DNA of 64,000 nucleotides from Anaerolineales bacterium UBA5195. GTDB lineage: Bacteria; Chloroflexota; Anaerolineae; Anaerolineales; Villigracilaceae. Position numbers and translations under genes: made by a program. Under the pieces are notes generated by a model. That model had not been told where the DNA came from. It saw only the letters and a program-made list of their open reading frames with translations, and searched no databases. Numbering within the stretch: position 1 is the first letter of the stretch; each line of letters begins with the position of its first letter. The DNA lies in contig DHVZ01000053.1 of NCBI GenBank assembly GCA_002412925.1, positions 27,145-91,144 on the forward strand. Reading direction: 5' to 3'. Below, in pieces: positions 35,264 to 43,595 of the stretch.

Positions 35264-38200
35264 TTATTCTTTCTCAAGTTCCGCAATCATCTCATTCTTA
35301 TCAATCTCAATCACAAACGAATGATTGTTTTTGCGGACGACGGTGCAGACGCTGTCAACATAGGGTAAAAGTGAGCCAGATTTATCGGGCGGGGTGGCGA
35401 GCAGCACTTGCAGCCCGGCCTCGCGCATGAACTGCAAGGCGCTGGCGGTGCGGGCGGTATCCATTTTACCGAAGGCTTCGTCAAACAGCGCCAGGCGGAT
35501 GGTGTCGGACGGACGCGGCTGGTTCAGGCGGTAGGCCTGGGCAAACGAGGCCGCCATCGCCACGTAAAAGGGTGTGGTGGTCTCGCCGCCGCTCTTTTTG
35601 GCATTGATTTGGCTGAGCAGCGCCCGGTCACCGTTGGGGTAGTGAATGCGGATATCGTATTGCAGGTAGTTGCGGTAATCCTGCAGCTCGCGCAGTTCGA
35701 TGTTTTCGTCATCGTGGCGGGTCAGGCGCTCAAAGAGCAGATCCCAGCCCTGCTGGTGCTTCTGGCGGAAGTCGGATTCGAAAAGCGAATCGCCCATCAC
35801 CTGCTGGCTATCCATGACCATCTCGTAGACCTGGCGGACAGGCGCGGCGGGCTGGGTGATGAACTCGAAGCGTTCGCCGCCAAAACGCAGGTTGGCCAGG
35901 GTGCCGTTCAGGAAGGCGAGCTGCTGGCGGGCATCCTCAATTTGTTCGCGTAGGCGGTGGATGAAGTTTTCGACAAGTTCCTGTTCGGCCAGGCTGCGCT
36001 GATGGGAGATGTGAGTCTCGTAGGTGGGCAGTTCAGAGTTGACCAGCTTTTCGCGTTCGCTCAGGTAGCGGGTGGCGTCTTCCGTTTCATCGTAGCCGAA
36101 GTCATATTTGAGCGAGTATTCCTGTTTGGCTTCGCGCAGGCGGTCACGGGAGCGCTGTTCAGCTGCCTGGTACTCATTTTGTTTTTTGGTCGAGTTTTCC
36201 AGAATCACTTCGAGCGGCTGACGTTCATGACGGCGCTCGTATTCTTTTTGGACATCGGAACGCAAGTCCCCCTCGCCTTTTGGGAGAGGGGATAGGGGTG
36301 AGGGGGCGTCGGCGTTTTCCTGAACGAGAAAGTTTTCGGCCTCCTGGAGCGAATCATCGGCAGACTTTTCCAGACCGGGAATGGCTTCCGTATCAAGCTG
36401 CTTGACCTTTTCCTCGAGGCTGCCCAGCTTACGTTCGACGGCGTTGACTTCGGCCTGCGCCTGGTTCAACGCAGAGAGACAACCCGCCACTTCGGTTTTG
36501 AGCAAATCCAATGAGCGGGTGTCCAGCCGGGAGAGTTCGTCCTGCAAGGCGGCCAGTTCCGTTTCGAGAGGCGCGAGGCGGCTGAGAGCGGGCAGGGCGG
36601 TTTCCAGTTCAAGCAGCGGACGGATTTTGTCGCGGGTCAGGCCAAGCCGCTCACGCAGGGCGCTGGCGCGCTCGTTCAGTTGAACCAGCTCGGCGGCGAT
36701 TTCATCGAGACGCGCCTGGCGCTGCTCAATCTGACGGGGTGTGGCGCGCTCACCGATAAACCAGCGGCGGTAAACCTGCGGGTTGAGATGGCTGTCGGTA
36801 TAGTTTCGGCGGACAAAACACTCGCGGGTGATGGCCGTGCGATGCGGGCGGAGTTGTTCGAGGTTGTCGCATTTGACATAGCCTCCCAAAATCAAGTCGA
36901 TGTAGGCGCGAGCGGCGGGGTTGGAGGTGGAGACTTCGGAGGCGAGGATCTCGGATTGTGCAGCACGCGGTGCGTTTTTCAAGATGCTTTCTGTATCGAG
37001 GAGAGTCGCGCCGTGGAAGGCATCCTTATGTTGGCGGTAGAGACGCATGGCGGCGTTGTAATGGGCGGACGGAACGAGCAGGGTGAAGCGATTAAAGCCA
37101 AGCAGCCCTTCGACTGCATCCTGCCAGGCTTCGTCTGGGATTTTGAGTTCGCTGCACATGTAGGTGACTTCGTTGGCGCCCAGCCCGAGTTCAGCGCGGA
37201 GTCGCTGGCGCAAGCTGGCGGCGCGCGGCGCTTCAGCTTCGACCGAGGATTCACGGTCGCCGGTGCGCAGTTTGCGGATATCGGCTTCGAGAGTGGCGGC
37301 TTCGGCGCGCAGGGCGGTCACTTTTTCGTTGAGGAGCGCTTCATCACGGGAATATTGTTGGGCGAGAGACGAGAGGGCTTCCTGCGTGTTGCGCAGTGCG
37401 TTTTCCGTGGTTGGAGTTTCGCTGAGCAAGGTTTCCAGGGCAGCAGGGATTTCGAGAGCGTCGGTGACTAAGCAGGCACGGAGTTTTTTGGCATCCGCGA
37501 GTTCGCGGGCGAGGGAGCGGTCGATTTGGGTTTTGCGCTGGCGAAGTTCGGTCAATTCATGGGTAAAGATGGCAATCTTCTCACGCAGTTCTTTTTCGCG
37601 GACGGCGGTCTGGTCGGTGCGGAGGGCGATTTCAGCGTCGGTCAGGGCCGATTGGGCAAAGCGCAGGTTCCGGGTGAGTTCGTCGCGCTGGTGTTCGGAG
37701 CGGCTGAATTCCAGTTTGGCGGCGTCCAGTTCCAGGCGGCGCAGCCTCAATTCATCCAAATACAGATCCGCCTGGGCGCGGTGGGCAACGTAAGTGTTGG
37801 TGATGCGGCGGCGGCGGTTTGCGGCGCGCTCCTTGTCGAGTTCTTCGATCTGATTGAGACCCTCGATCCGCTGGCGCACATCGGCGGCGAGACCCTCGAA
37901 GTGCCGTAAGGTTTCAAGCTGGGCCTGGAGAGTTTTGACATCCACCAGGCTTTCGTCGAGCAGATAAGTGTGGACAAAGGAGCGAATGTCTGTCAGCGGG
38001 CTGAAAGCCAAGCCCTTGACGATTTTTGCGGGGAAGGTGTCCTTGAGCTGTCCGAGGCGGTTGAGCAGGTGAACACGGTAATCTTCGAGACGGGAAAAGA
38101 CCTGGGCGCGGCTGGCGGGCGGCAGGGCGAAGTTTTCGAGGTGGCGTTTGAAGGTGCGGGTTTCAAAAAGCTGGCCGGGAGCCTTGAAAAACCAGTCATC

Positions 38201-38596
38201 GCTCAGGGCGGCGTTGTGGACGATAAAGTAGGCGACCTCGGGGTTGCGGCCATCCTCAAAAGCGTCGATGACCGCGCCGTGCGCGAAAAAGGTGCCATCC
38301 GGGTTCTTGAATTCGAGAGCCACCACACCGCTGGCGTCGCCGCGCAGGTAGCGCTGACCCTCGGTGCCGAGTTCGCCGCGCACATAGCTGGCGAGAGTCC
38401 GTTTGCCGCCACTGACTGCCGCCTGGTTGAAACGCACATCCCGCTGTCCGCCCACCAGGGCAAACTGCACCGCATCGAGCACGGTGGATTTTCCAGCGCC
38501 GTTGATGCCAATAAAATAAGTCGTTCCCTGGCAGTTGATGGTGGTATTTTCAAAGAGATGCCAGTTGACGAGGCGAATGCGGGTGAGGAGTTTCAT
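35264..38596 (-). CDS. jetC: Wadjet SMC-like ATPase JetC (MukB/SbcC type)
   Basis: A 1110-residue SMC-family ATPase. Walker A is GINGAGKST (residues 30-38), followed by long coiled coils broken by a hinge near 500-620, and the C-terminal head has SGGETTTPFYVAMA and the Walker B LFDEAFGKMD (Asp1039, Glu1040). JetC forms the DNA-extruding motor with JetA and JetB. It overlaps jetB by four bases. Residues about 764-777 (PLSPLPKGEGDL) in the returning coil are encoded by an inserted REP-like palindrome. Confidence 0.92.
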   Translation of the reverse strand: MKLLTRIRLVNWHLFENTTINCQGTTYFIGINGAGKSTVLDAVQFALVGGQRDVRFNQAAVSGGKRTLASYVRGELGTEGQRYLRGDASGVVALEFKNPDGTFFAHGAVIDAFEDGRNPEVAYFIVHNAALSDDWFFKAPGQLFETRTFKRHLENFALPPASRAQVFSRLEDYRVHLLNRLGQLKDTFPAKIVKGLAFSPLTDIRSFVHTYLLDESLVDVKTLQAQLETLRHFEGLAADVRQRIEGLNQIEELDKERAANRRRRITNTYVAHRAQADLYLDELRLRRLELDAAKLEFSRSEHQRDELTRNLRFAQSALTDAEIALRTDQTAVREKELREKIAIFTHELTELRQRKTQIDRSLARELADAKKLRACLVTDALEIPAALETLLSETPTTENALRNTQEALSSLAQQYSRDEALLNEKVTALRAEAATLEADIRKLRTGDRESSVEAEAPRAASLRQRLRAELGLGANEVTYMCSELKIPDEAWQDAVEGLLGFNRFTLLVPSAHYNAAMRLYRQHKDAFHGATLLDTESILKNAPRAAQSEILASEVSTSNPAARAYIDLILGGYVKCDNLEQLRPHRTAITRECFVRRNYTDSHLNPQVYRRWFIGERATPRQIEQRQARLDEIAAELVQLNERASALRERLGLTRDKIRPLLELETALPALSRLAPLETELAALQDELSRLDTRSLDLLKTEVAGCLSALNQAQAEVNAVERKLGSLEEKVKQLDTEAIPGLEKSADDSLQEAENFLVQENADAPSPLSPLPKGEGDLRSDVQKEYERRHERQPLEVILENSTKKQNEYQAAEQRSRDRLREAKQEYSLKYDFGYDETEDATRYLSEREKLVNSELPTYETHISHQRSLAEQELVENFIHRLREQIEDARQQLAFLNGTLANLRFGGERFEFITQPAAPVRQVYEMVMDSQQVMGDSLFESDFRQKHQQGWDLLFERLTRHDDENIELRELQDYRNYLQYDIRIHYPNGDRALLSQINAKKSGGETTTPFYVAMAASFAQAYRLNQPRPSDTIRLALFDEAFGKMDTARTASALQFMREAGLQVLLATPPDKSGSLLPYVDSVCTVVRKNNHSFVIEIDKNEMIAELEKE
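36267..36306. repeat. REP-like palindrome inside jetC
   Basis: The G/C-rich block TCCCCCTCGCCTTTTGGGAG continues to AGGGG and GGTGAGGGGG, with an internal hairpin CCCCTCGCC-TTTT-GGGAGAGGGG. This pattern matches dispersed CCCTCACCCC/CCCTCTCCC repeats known from many genomes. It stays in frame and codes for a Pro/Ser/Gly segment in the coiled coil. Confidence 0.65.
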
Positions 38597-39228
38597 GGAT
38601 TTCCTTCTTCATTATTTTCAATCTCTTCCCCGCCCGCCCGGTACTTCCTCAGCCAGGCTTCCATTTCATTGACCGATTGGATCGGGAGGATCAGGCGAAC
38701 CGAGCCGCGCAGGCGCAGACGGGATTCTGAATCGCGGACATCGATGTTGCGGCCATCCAGGGTGTCGATTAGCCCGATGGAACGCAGGCGGCGCAGGAGG
38801 GCTTCGTATTGGATTACGCCGAGGTCGCGTTCTTTGCCGGTAATGGTGCGGTATTCCTCGCGGACTTCGCCGATGGTGACGACTGGGTCGTTGGCCAGGC
38901 TGAGATGTTCGACCTTTTCCTCGTAAAGTTTGCGCAGGACGACAATCATCAGGCTTTCATCCAGTTTGTAGCGGGCGCGACTGTAGCCATAGTCCGAAAC
39001 GGCCTGAAAGATGCGGTGGTAGTCGTCGTGGAGCAGGCTGAAACCGGCCAACCCGAGCAGCCCTTCAAAAACAGTGCGGTGACGATGGACAAAATAATAA
39101 TCGTCCTTGTCGGTATCCACATCCTGGTAGAGAAAAGTCTGCCCAAGCAGGCGGTTGACCACGCGGGGCACGTCGCGGCGGAATTTTTCGGGAATGTCGG
39201 TGAGTAAACTGTCTGTAGAGAAGGGCAT
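38593..39228 (-). CDS. jetB: Wadjet protein JetB (DUF4194, kleisin-associated MukE-like)
   Basis: A 211-residue protein built of winged-helix-type segments, with the typical DYHRIFQAVSDYGYSRARYKLDE and RLRSIGLIDTLDGRNIDVRDSE stretches of DUF4194. In Wadjet it is the MukE-like subunit bridging kleisin JetA and the JetC heads. It ends on the jetC start (ATGA overlap), and 63 bp containing a hairpin separate it from jetA. Confidence 0.87.
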   Translation of the reverse strand: MPFSTDSLLTDIPEKFRRDVPRVVNRLLGQTFLYQDVDTDKDDYYFVHRHRTVFEGLLGLAGFSLLHDDYHRIFQAVSDYGYSRARYKLDESLMIVVLRKLYEEKVEHLSLANDPVVTIGEVREEYRTITGKERDLGVIQYEALLRRLRSIGLIDTLDGRNIDVRDSESRLRLRGSVRLILPIQSVNEMEAWLRKYRAGGEEIENNEEGNP

Positions 39229-39245
39229 AGGTTATTCCATGTTGC

Positions 39246-39288
39246 GTGATGCGTCTTCCATTGAAAAACAAAACGGAAGACGCATCAC
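39246..39288. repeat. 14-bp perfect inverted repeat between jetA and jetB
   Basis: GTGATGCGTCTTCC at 39246-39259 is inverted as GGAAGACGCATCAC at 39275-39288. It fills most of the jetA-jetB gap. It could tune jetA to jetB expression or be another dispersed palindrome. Confidence 0.6.
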
Positions 39289-39291
39289 AGT

Positions 39292-40752
39292 TTATAGACG
39301 TATCAAATCAAAAGGCGCTACCCGATATTCACCAACCACCACCGCTTCCCCGGTCACCACTTCCAGCCCGTAACTGACTTCAGGATGGTGAGCGTAGGCG
39401 ATGATGGTGGTCAGCCAGTGGAGGTCGTGGCGCACATCGCCGGGAATTTCAATCAGATGCAGGCGTTTGTGGCCGTTGAAAAAGCCGATGACTTTGCGAT
39501 TGACTTTATCGGGCGAAAAGGCCTGGATCACATCCAGCATGGTGGCGGCACGCAGGGTCAGCAGATCGTCGGGATGCAGGGTGGGGAGAACGATGTCATC
39601 CGGGGTAAAGGGGGACCGGCGCTGCGGCGGGGTGTAAAAGCTGTGGGCATCGGGTACGCGCACCGGCATTTGACGCAGCCCCGGGGCAGCCTCGGGGAGT
39701 TCTGTGAGACCCTCGGCGCGCAAAGCGGAAAGGTCTTGGGCCAGCGTCACCAGTTTGTCTTTGAAGCTGCCGTCTGCGCTGCCGAGCTGGTAGCGCACCT
39801 GCCGCAGGGAAGTCCGCAGGTATTGGGCGTGGCGGTTATCGATGTCGCTCAAGAGCGGGTCAAGTCCTTCGAGCTGGTGGACGATAAATTGCAGGTAATG
39901 GCTGATTTCCGATTCGGCCTGGGCCGGGGAGAATTTGCTTTGCGCGGCCAGGGTTTCGGCAGTCGAGGCGAGCCAGTCGCCATCCAACTGCCAGGTCTGG
40001 ATTTGGTTGACAATGTCGCGGCGGTAGCGGGAGACGTGGTCGGAGGTTTTCAGGGCGTGGTAGGCGGGGCCGAGGGTCTGGGAGTAATCGTCAAATTGCA
40101 GGTGCAGCAGTTCGGCGATGCTTGTCCTGAGCCCCGTTGAAGGGTCGATTTGCTTGGTGGCGCGTTCCACATAGCGGCGGATATTCTGGTTGAGTTCGCT
40201 CAGTCCGCGCACCACCTGGCGGATGTTTTCATAGGTCTGGGTGACGGCCAGGGCGGGAGAGAAGTCCTTGTTGGTGGAGGCGGAGGTGATCAGTTGGTGA
40301 GCGGCATAGAGTTGACCGGTAAATTCGCGGGGTCTTTGCTCCTGGATGGTGCGCAGGGCTTCGAGCAGGGTGAAGGCATAATCGGGCAGGAGGATCGTTT
40401 CGGTGTAATCGGCGTGCTGCTCGCGCTCGATCCAGCCGGTTTCTGCCAGGCGGCGGATCAGGTAGGCGGCGTAATATCCCTCGGATTTTTGACCGGTAAT
40501 CGAAACGGGATCCATTTCCGAAGTGGTTTGGGTCGCCATTTCGGCGGCGATTTCGCCCTCGGCGTTGGCCTCCTTCAAATAATGGACGATTTCATCCACC
40601 ACCACTTCGCGTACCAATCCAAAACGGTTGAACTCGGCCAGGGTGTAAATGCGCAGGAGAATCGCCATGTAATGCCGCTGGAGAGAACCAAATCCCTGGG
40701 TGCTGAACAGATTGAACAGGTTGAGCGGCAGGATGTCAAATGGATTCGACAT
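39292..40752 (-). CDS. jetA: Wadjet protein JetA (DUF3375, MukF-like kleisin)
   Basis: A 486-residue protein of DUF3375: an N-terminal winged-helix domain (MSNPFDILPLNLFNLFS, then RHYMAILLRIYTLAEFNRFGL) and a long helical middle, ending in a C-terminal winged helix. It is the kleisin linking the JetC heads. The ATG at 40752 has GGGAG seven bases upstream and overlaps the XRE gene by 17 bp. Residues about 202-211 (DPSTGLRTS) come from an inserted repeat. Confidence 0.88.
   Translation of the reverse strand: MSNPFDILPLNLFNLFSTQGFGSLQRHYMAILLRIYTLAEFNRFGLVREVVVDEIVHYLKEANAEGEIAAEMATQTTSEMDPVSITGQKSEGYYAAYLIRRLAETGWIEREQHADYTETILLPDYAFTLLEALRTIQEQRPREFTGQLYAAHQLITSASTNKDFSPALAVTQTYENIRQVVRGLSELNQNIRRYVERATKQIDPSTGLRTSIAELLHLQFDDYSQTLGPAYHALKTSDHVSRYRRDIVNQIQTWQLDGDWLASTAETLAAQSKFSPAQAESEISHYLQFIVHQLEGLDPLLSDIDNRHAQYLRTSLRQVRYQLGSADGSFKDKLVTLAQDLSALRAEGLTELPEAAPGLRQMPVRVPDAHSFYTPPQRRSPFTPDDIVLPTLHPDDLLTLRAATMLDVIQAFSPDKVNRKVIGFFNGHKRLHLIEIPGDVRHDLHWLTTIIAYAHHPEVSYGLEVVTGEAVVVGEYRVAPFDLIRL
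40121..40147. repeat. REP-like repeat inside jetA
   Basis: CTTGTCCTGAGCCCCGTTGA followed by AGGGTCG resembles the dispersed CTTGTCCTGAGC-n-GTCGAAGGG palindrome seen in many bacterial genomes. Here it is read through in frame as DPSTGLRTS in JetA. Confidence 0.6.
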
Positions 40753-40987
40753 GCTTTGACTCCCATACCAGCAGGTCTTGCGGCTGACAGTTGAGGGCGG
40801 CGCACAGCTTGGCAAGGGCCTCCAAATCGATGTGGCGCGCGGTGCCGGCGTCGAGGCGATAAATGAAGTCTTTTGGCACGCCCGCTGTCTCGGCCAGTTT
40901 GCGCGGCGAGATGCGCTGGCCGGTTTCGGCCTGCTGTTTGCCCAAAAGGATGGTGATACGTCCGGTGGTGGTAAGTTTCGTATTCAT
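40736..40987 (-). CDS. Small XRE-family regulator leading the Wadjet operon
   Basis: An 83-residue Cro/CI-type helix-turn-helix protein: RKLAETAGVPKDFIYRLDAG is the HTH, followed by LEALAKLCAALNCQPQDLL. The ATG at 40987 is taken because it lies right after the promoter-operator; the open frame reaching 41032 would start upstream of the -10. It overlaps jetA by 17 bp, so both are cotranscribed. It likely represses its own operon through the palindrome at 40986-41005. Confidence 0.85.
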   Translation of the reverse strand: MNTKLTTTGRITILLGKQQAETGQRISPRKLAETAGVPKDFIYRLDAGTARHIDLEALAKLCAALNCQPQDLLVWESKHVESI

Positions 40988-41005
40988 TAGAACTTTTGTT
41001 CTAAT
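40986..41005 (-). promoter_or_regulatory. Operator palindrome at the Wadjet operon start
   Basis: ATTAGAAC-TTTT-GTTCTAAT is a perfect 8-bp inverted repeat with a 4-base spacer. It spans the regulator's start codon and touches the -10 element. A bound XRE dimer there would block transcription start. Confidence 0.7.
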
Positions 41006-41032
41006 TTTATAATCATACGGATTGTTTGTCAA
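41004..41032 (-). promoter_or_regulatory. Sigma-70-type promoter of the Wadjet operon
   Basis: On the minus strand TTGACA (plus 41027-41032), 17 bp, then TAAAAT (plus 41004-41009). The expected start lies about 10-15 bases before the XRE ATG, so the leader would be very short. The remaining part of the 317-bp gap up to 41350 shows no supported gene; a TATAAT at 41320-41325 may serve the next operon on the plus strand. Confidence 0.7.
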
Positions 41033-41349
41033 GGTATTTGGCGCAAATTCATGACAACTGGCGGGGAATTGCTACAAGATCCGACGAGAAAAGCCTGTCT
41101 GCAATCTATCGTTGCATTGCCCACTGAGGGCTGTTTCGCCCCCGTGCAGAACCGGTGGGCGCAGGAACCGCCTGCTGAAATTGGCGTTCAGCGTGTGGAT
41201 AACTTCATCGCCCACTGCCTGAAAAACGGCGAGAGGCCCAGCAACCGGCGGCTGGCCGTTTTTGCGCAGCGAACGTTCTTTTGTCATGTTAATACAAGCC
41301 CCTTAAAGGTCAGAAGACGTATAATCATTTAATAACCGAAGGAGAGAAA

Positions 41350-42402
41350 ATGCCATCAGAAAACATACGATCCTTTCGACAGCAGGTGGGAGAGTTGGCC
41401 GAGTTGGTTGTTGCAAAGCAATATGCCCTCCAGCCTGAAATCTGGAAGCCTTATGGGCACCCCGGCCGCGAAAAAAGCGTCCGTGACGCCGGGTACCACC
41501 TGGGTTACCTGGCTGAAGCCCTCGAGGCGGATGACCCGGCTCTGTTCTCAGAATATCTATCTTGGGTCAAGGTCTTGTTTGCCGGGTTGAAATTCCCGGA
41601 GCAGGTCTTGCCGAAGACCTTGGAATGTTCCCGCCAGGTATTGTCTGAGCAACTAATCGGCGAAATCCGCGCCCGCGCCCTGCAAGTTTTGAATCAGGGT
41701 CTCGAGAGCCTGGCGGATGCGCCGACCTCCCTCCCCAGCTTTATTTCAGGAGATACCGCGCTCGATGAGTTGGCCCGCCAGTACCTGGAGGCGCTGCTGG
41801 GCGGCGAGCGGCAGACCGCCAGCCGCCTGATTCTGGAGAGTGTTCAAAATGGGGTCAGCGTTAAGGAGATTTACACCCGGGTCTTCCAACGCAGCCAGCG
41901 CGAGATTGGCCGCCTCTGGCAGACCAACCAGATCAGCGTGGCCCAGGAGCATTTTTGCACTGCCGCAACGCAGATGGTCATGTCGCAGCTTTATCCTTAC
42001 ATCTTTTCAGGAGAACGCAAAGACCATCGCCTGGTGGCGGCCTGCGTGGGAGGCGAGCTGCACGAAATTGGCGCGCGCATGGTGGCCGATTTCTTCGAAA
42101 TGGCCGGTTGGGATACCTATTTTCTGGGCGCCAATACCCCGGCGGAGAGCATCATTCAAACCGTCTCGGAGCGCAAAGCCGATCTCCTGGCCCTTTCGGC
42201 GACGATGACTTTCCATGTTGGCAACGTGACCGAAATCATTACTGCGCTGCGCGAAAATGGCGGCTGCGCGCAGACCAGGGTCCTGGTTGGCGGATATCCT
42301 TTCAACCTTTCACCCGAACTCTGGATGCGGGTGGGGGCCGACGGATACGCCCCGGATGCCGAATCTGCCATCCTGGAGGCGGAAAGGGTGCTGCTGTTGT
42401 GA
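41350..42402 (+). CDS. Cobalamin-binding protein with CarH-type photoreceptor motif, no DNA-binding domain
   Basis: A 350-residue protein in three parts: an N-terminal helical region (about 1-130) I cannot assign; a methionine-synthase-cap-like four-helix domain (about 135-215) with W190-x9-E200-H201, the motif that lies over adenosylcobalamin in CarH/LitR light sensors; and a Rossmann cobalamin domain (about 225-345) with GELHEIG, whose His238 would be the lower ligand, and GANTPAESI. There is no MerR domain. Its stop overlaps the GTG of a histidine kinase. It probably passes a light or B12 signal to the kinases downstream. GGAGAG precedes the ATG. Confidence 0.88.
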   Translation: MPSENIRSFRQQVGELAELVVAKQYALQPEIWKPYGHPGREKSVRDAGYHLGYLAEALEADDPALFSEYLSWVKVLFAGLKFPEQVLPKTLECSRQVLSEQLIGEIRARALQVLNQGLESLADAPTSLPSFISGDTALDELARQYLEALLGGERQTASRLILESVQNGVSVKEIYTRVFQRSQREIGRLWQTNQISVAQEHFCTAATQMVMSQLYPYIFSGERKDHRLVAACVGGELHEIGARMVADFFEMAGWDTYFLGANTPAESIIQTVSERKADLLALSATMTFHVGNVTEIITALRENGGCAQTRVLVGGYPFNLSPELWMRVGADGYAPDAESAILEAERVLLL

Positions 42403-43595
42403 GCCAGGCCCAAGGCTTTGCCATTCTGTGTGACGCGCATGGCAACCTGCTGGAGGTTTTGAGCGACGCGTTCGGGTTGGGCGCGGCGCTCCAGCCGGGT
42501 ATGCCGTTTACGCGCCTGGCCGGGCGTGGGGCTTTGGCCAAGGCGCTTTCCTTTTTGAACGAAATCAATTCGCAGGGGGCTGCCTTTGATTGGGAAATCA
42601 ATCTCACGCTTGCCGGGCAGGTGAAAACCCTGCACCTGACCGGCAGCCTGGTCAAAGACACCAAACTGATTGTCGGGGCCGAGAACGGAAAAATCGGGCT
42701 GAAACTGTTCGAAGAAATGATGCAAATCAACAACGAGCAGACCAATGCCCTGCGCGTGGCTTACAAGGAACAGGCCCGCGATTACAACCAGTACGACGAA
42801 ATCAGCCGCCTGAACAATGAACTGGTCTCGATGCAGCGCGAACTTGCCAAGAAAAACGCCGAACTGGAGCGCCTGAACCAGGAGAAAAACCGTTTCCTGG
42901 GCATGGCTGCCCATGATTTACGCAACCCTTTGCAATCGATCCTGACCCACAGCGCCTTCCTGATGGATGAAGACCCGGTTGCGCTTGGCCCAGATTATCG
43001 CGCCTTTCTGGAAGTGATTTGCGCCTCGAGCGAATTTATGGGCCACCTGGTGGATGACCTGCTGGATGTGGCGAAAATCGAATCCGGGCAGTTGCAGTTG
43101 GATTACGCTCCGGCGGATTTGGGCGCGCTGCTGGCAAAAAACGTGTCGATTAACCGGGTGCTGGCGGCCAAAAAGAAAATCGGGGTTGAATTAATCACAG
43201 AAGCTCTGCCTTCGGTCTTGCTCGACAGCCCCAAGCTTGAACAGGTTTTGAACAATTTGATCGGGAATGCGCTCAAGTTCTCGCCGCCGGGCAGCCAGGT
43301 CGAGGTTCGGTTGTGGCGTGAAGGGGAAAACTTTACCTTGAGCATCAAAGACGACGGGCCGGGCATCTCCGAAGAAGAAATCTCAAAACTGTTCAAACCC
43401 TTCCAGGGCGGGCGGAAAGGCACAGCCGGAGAAAAAAGCACCGGCCTGGGGCTGGTGATTGTCAAACGAATTGTGGAAGGGCATGGCGGTAAAATCTGGC
43501 TGGAAAGTGTCGTAGGGAAAGGCTCGACCTTTTTTATCTCCATCCCGCTCCAGCCGCAAAATTCGAAGGCCCTGCCCCAGGAGCAAGGAAAATGA
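42399..43595 (+). CDS. Soluble sensor histidine kinase coupled to the B12 protein
   Basis: A 398-residue kinase with no membrane helix. The GTG at 42399 overlaps the preceding TGA (GTGA) and has GGAAAGGG upstream; earlier in-frame ATGs lie inside the B12 gene. Residues 1-100 resemble a small PAS-like sensor, 105-165 is a coiled coil, then the HisKA box MAAHDLRNPLQS (His172) and HATPase with NNLIGNALKF, DDGPGIS and GLGLVIVK. It phosphorylates itself and then a receiver domain, perhaps that of the next gene. Contact with the B12 photosensor is the likely input. Confidence 0.9.
   Translation: MSQAQGFAILCDAHGNLLEVLSDAFGLGAALQPGMPFTRLAGRGALAKALSFLNEINSQGAAFDWEINLTLAGQVKTLHLTGSLVKDTKLIVGAENGKIGLKLFEEMMQINNEQTNALRVAYKEQARDYNQYDEISRLNNELVSMQRELAKKNAELERLNQEKNRFLGMAAHDLRNPLQSILTHSAFLMDEDPVALGPDYRAFLEVICASSEFMGHLVDDLLDVAKIESGQLQLDYAPADLGALLAKNVSINRVLAAKKKIGVELITEALPSVLLDSPKLEQVLNNLIGNALKFSPPGSQVEVRLWREGENFTLSIKDDGPGISEEEISKLFKPFQGGRKGTAGEKSTGLGLVIVKRIVEGHGGKIWLESVVGKGSTFFISIPLQPQNSKALPQEQGK

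Noticed and set aside
41051..41332. 93-codon plus-strand frame and a 71-codon minus-strand frame (41072-41287) between xre and the B12 gene
   Set aside because: Neither has a recognisable domain or a convincing ribosome-binding site, and they overlap each other; the area is more likely a promoter region or a remnant.
41955..42398. Upstream extension of the soluble kinase to an ATG at 41955
   Set aside because: The extra 148 codons are out-of-frame B12-gene sequence; the GTGA overlap at 42399 is the natural start.
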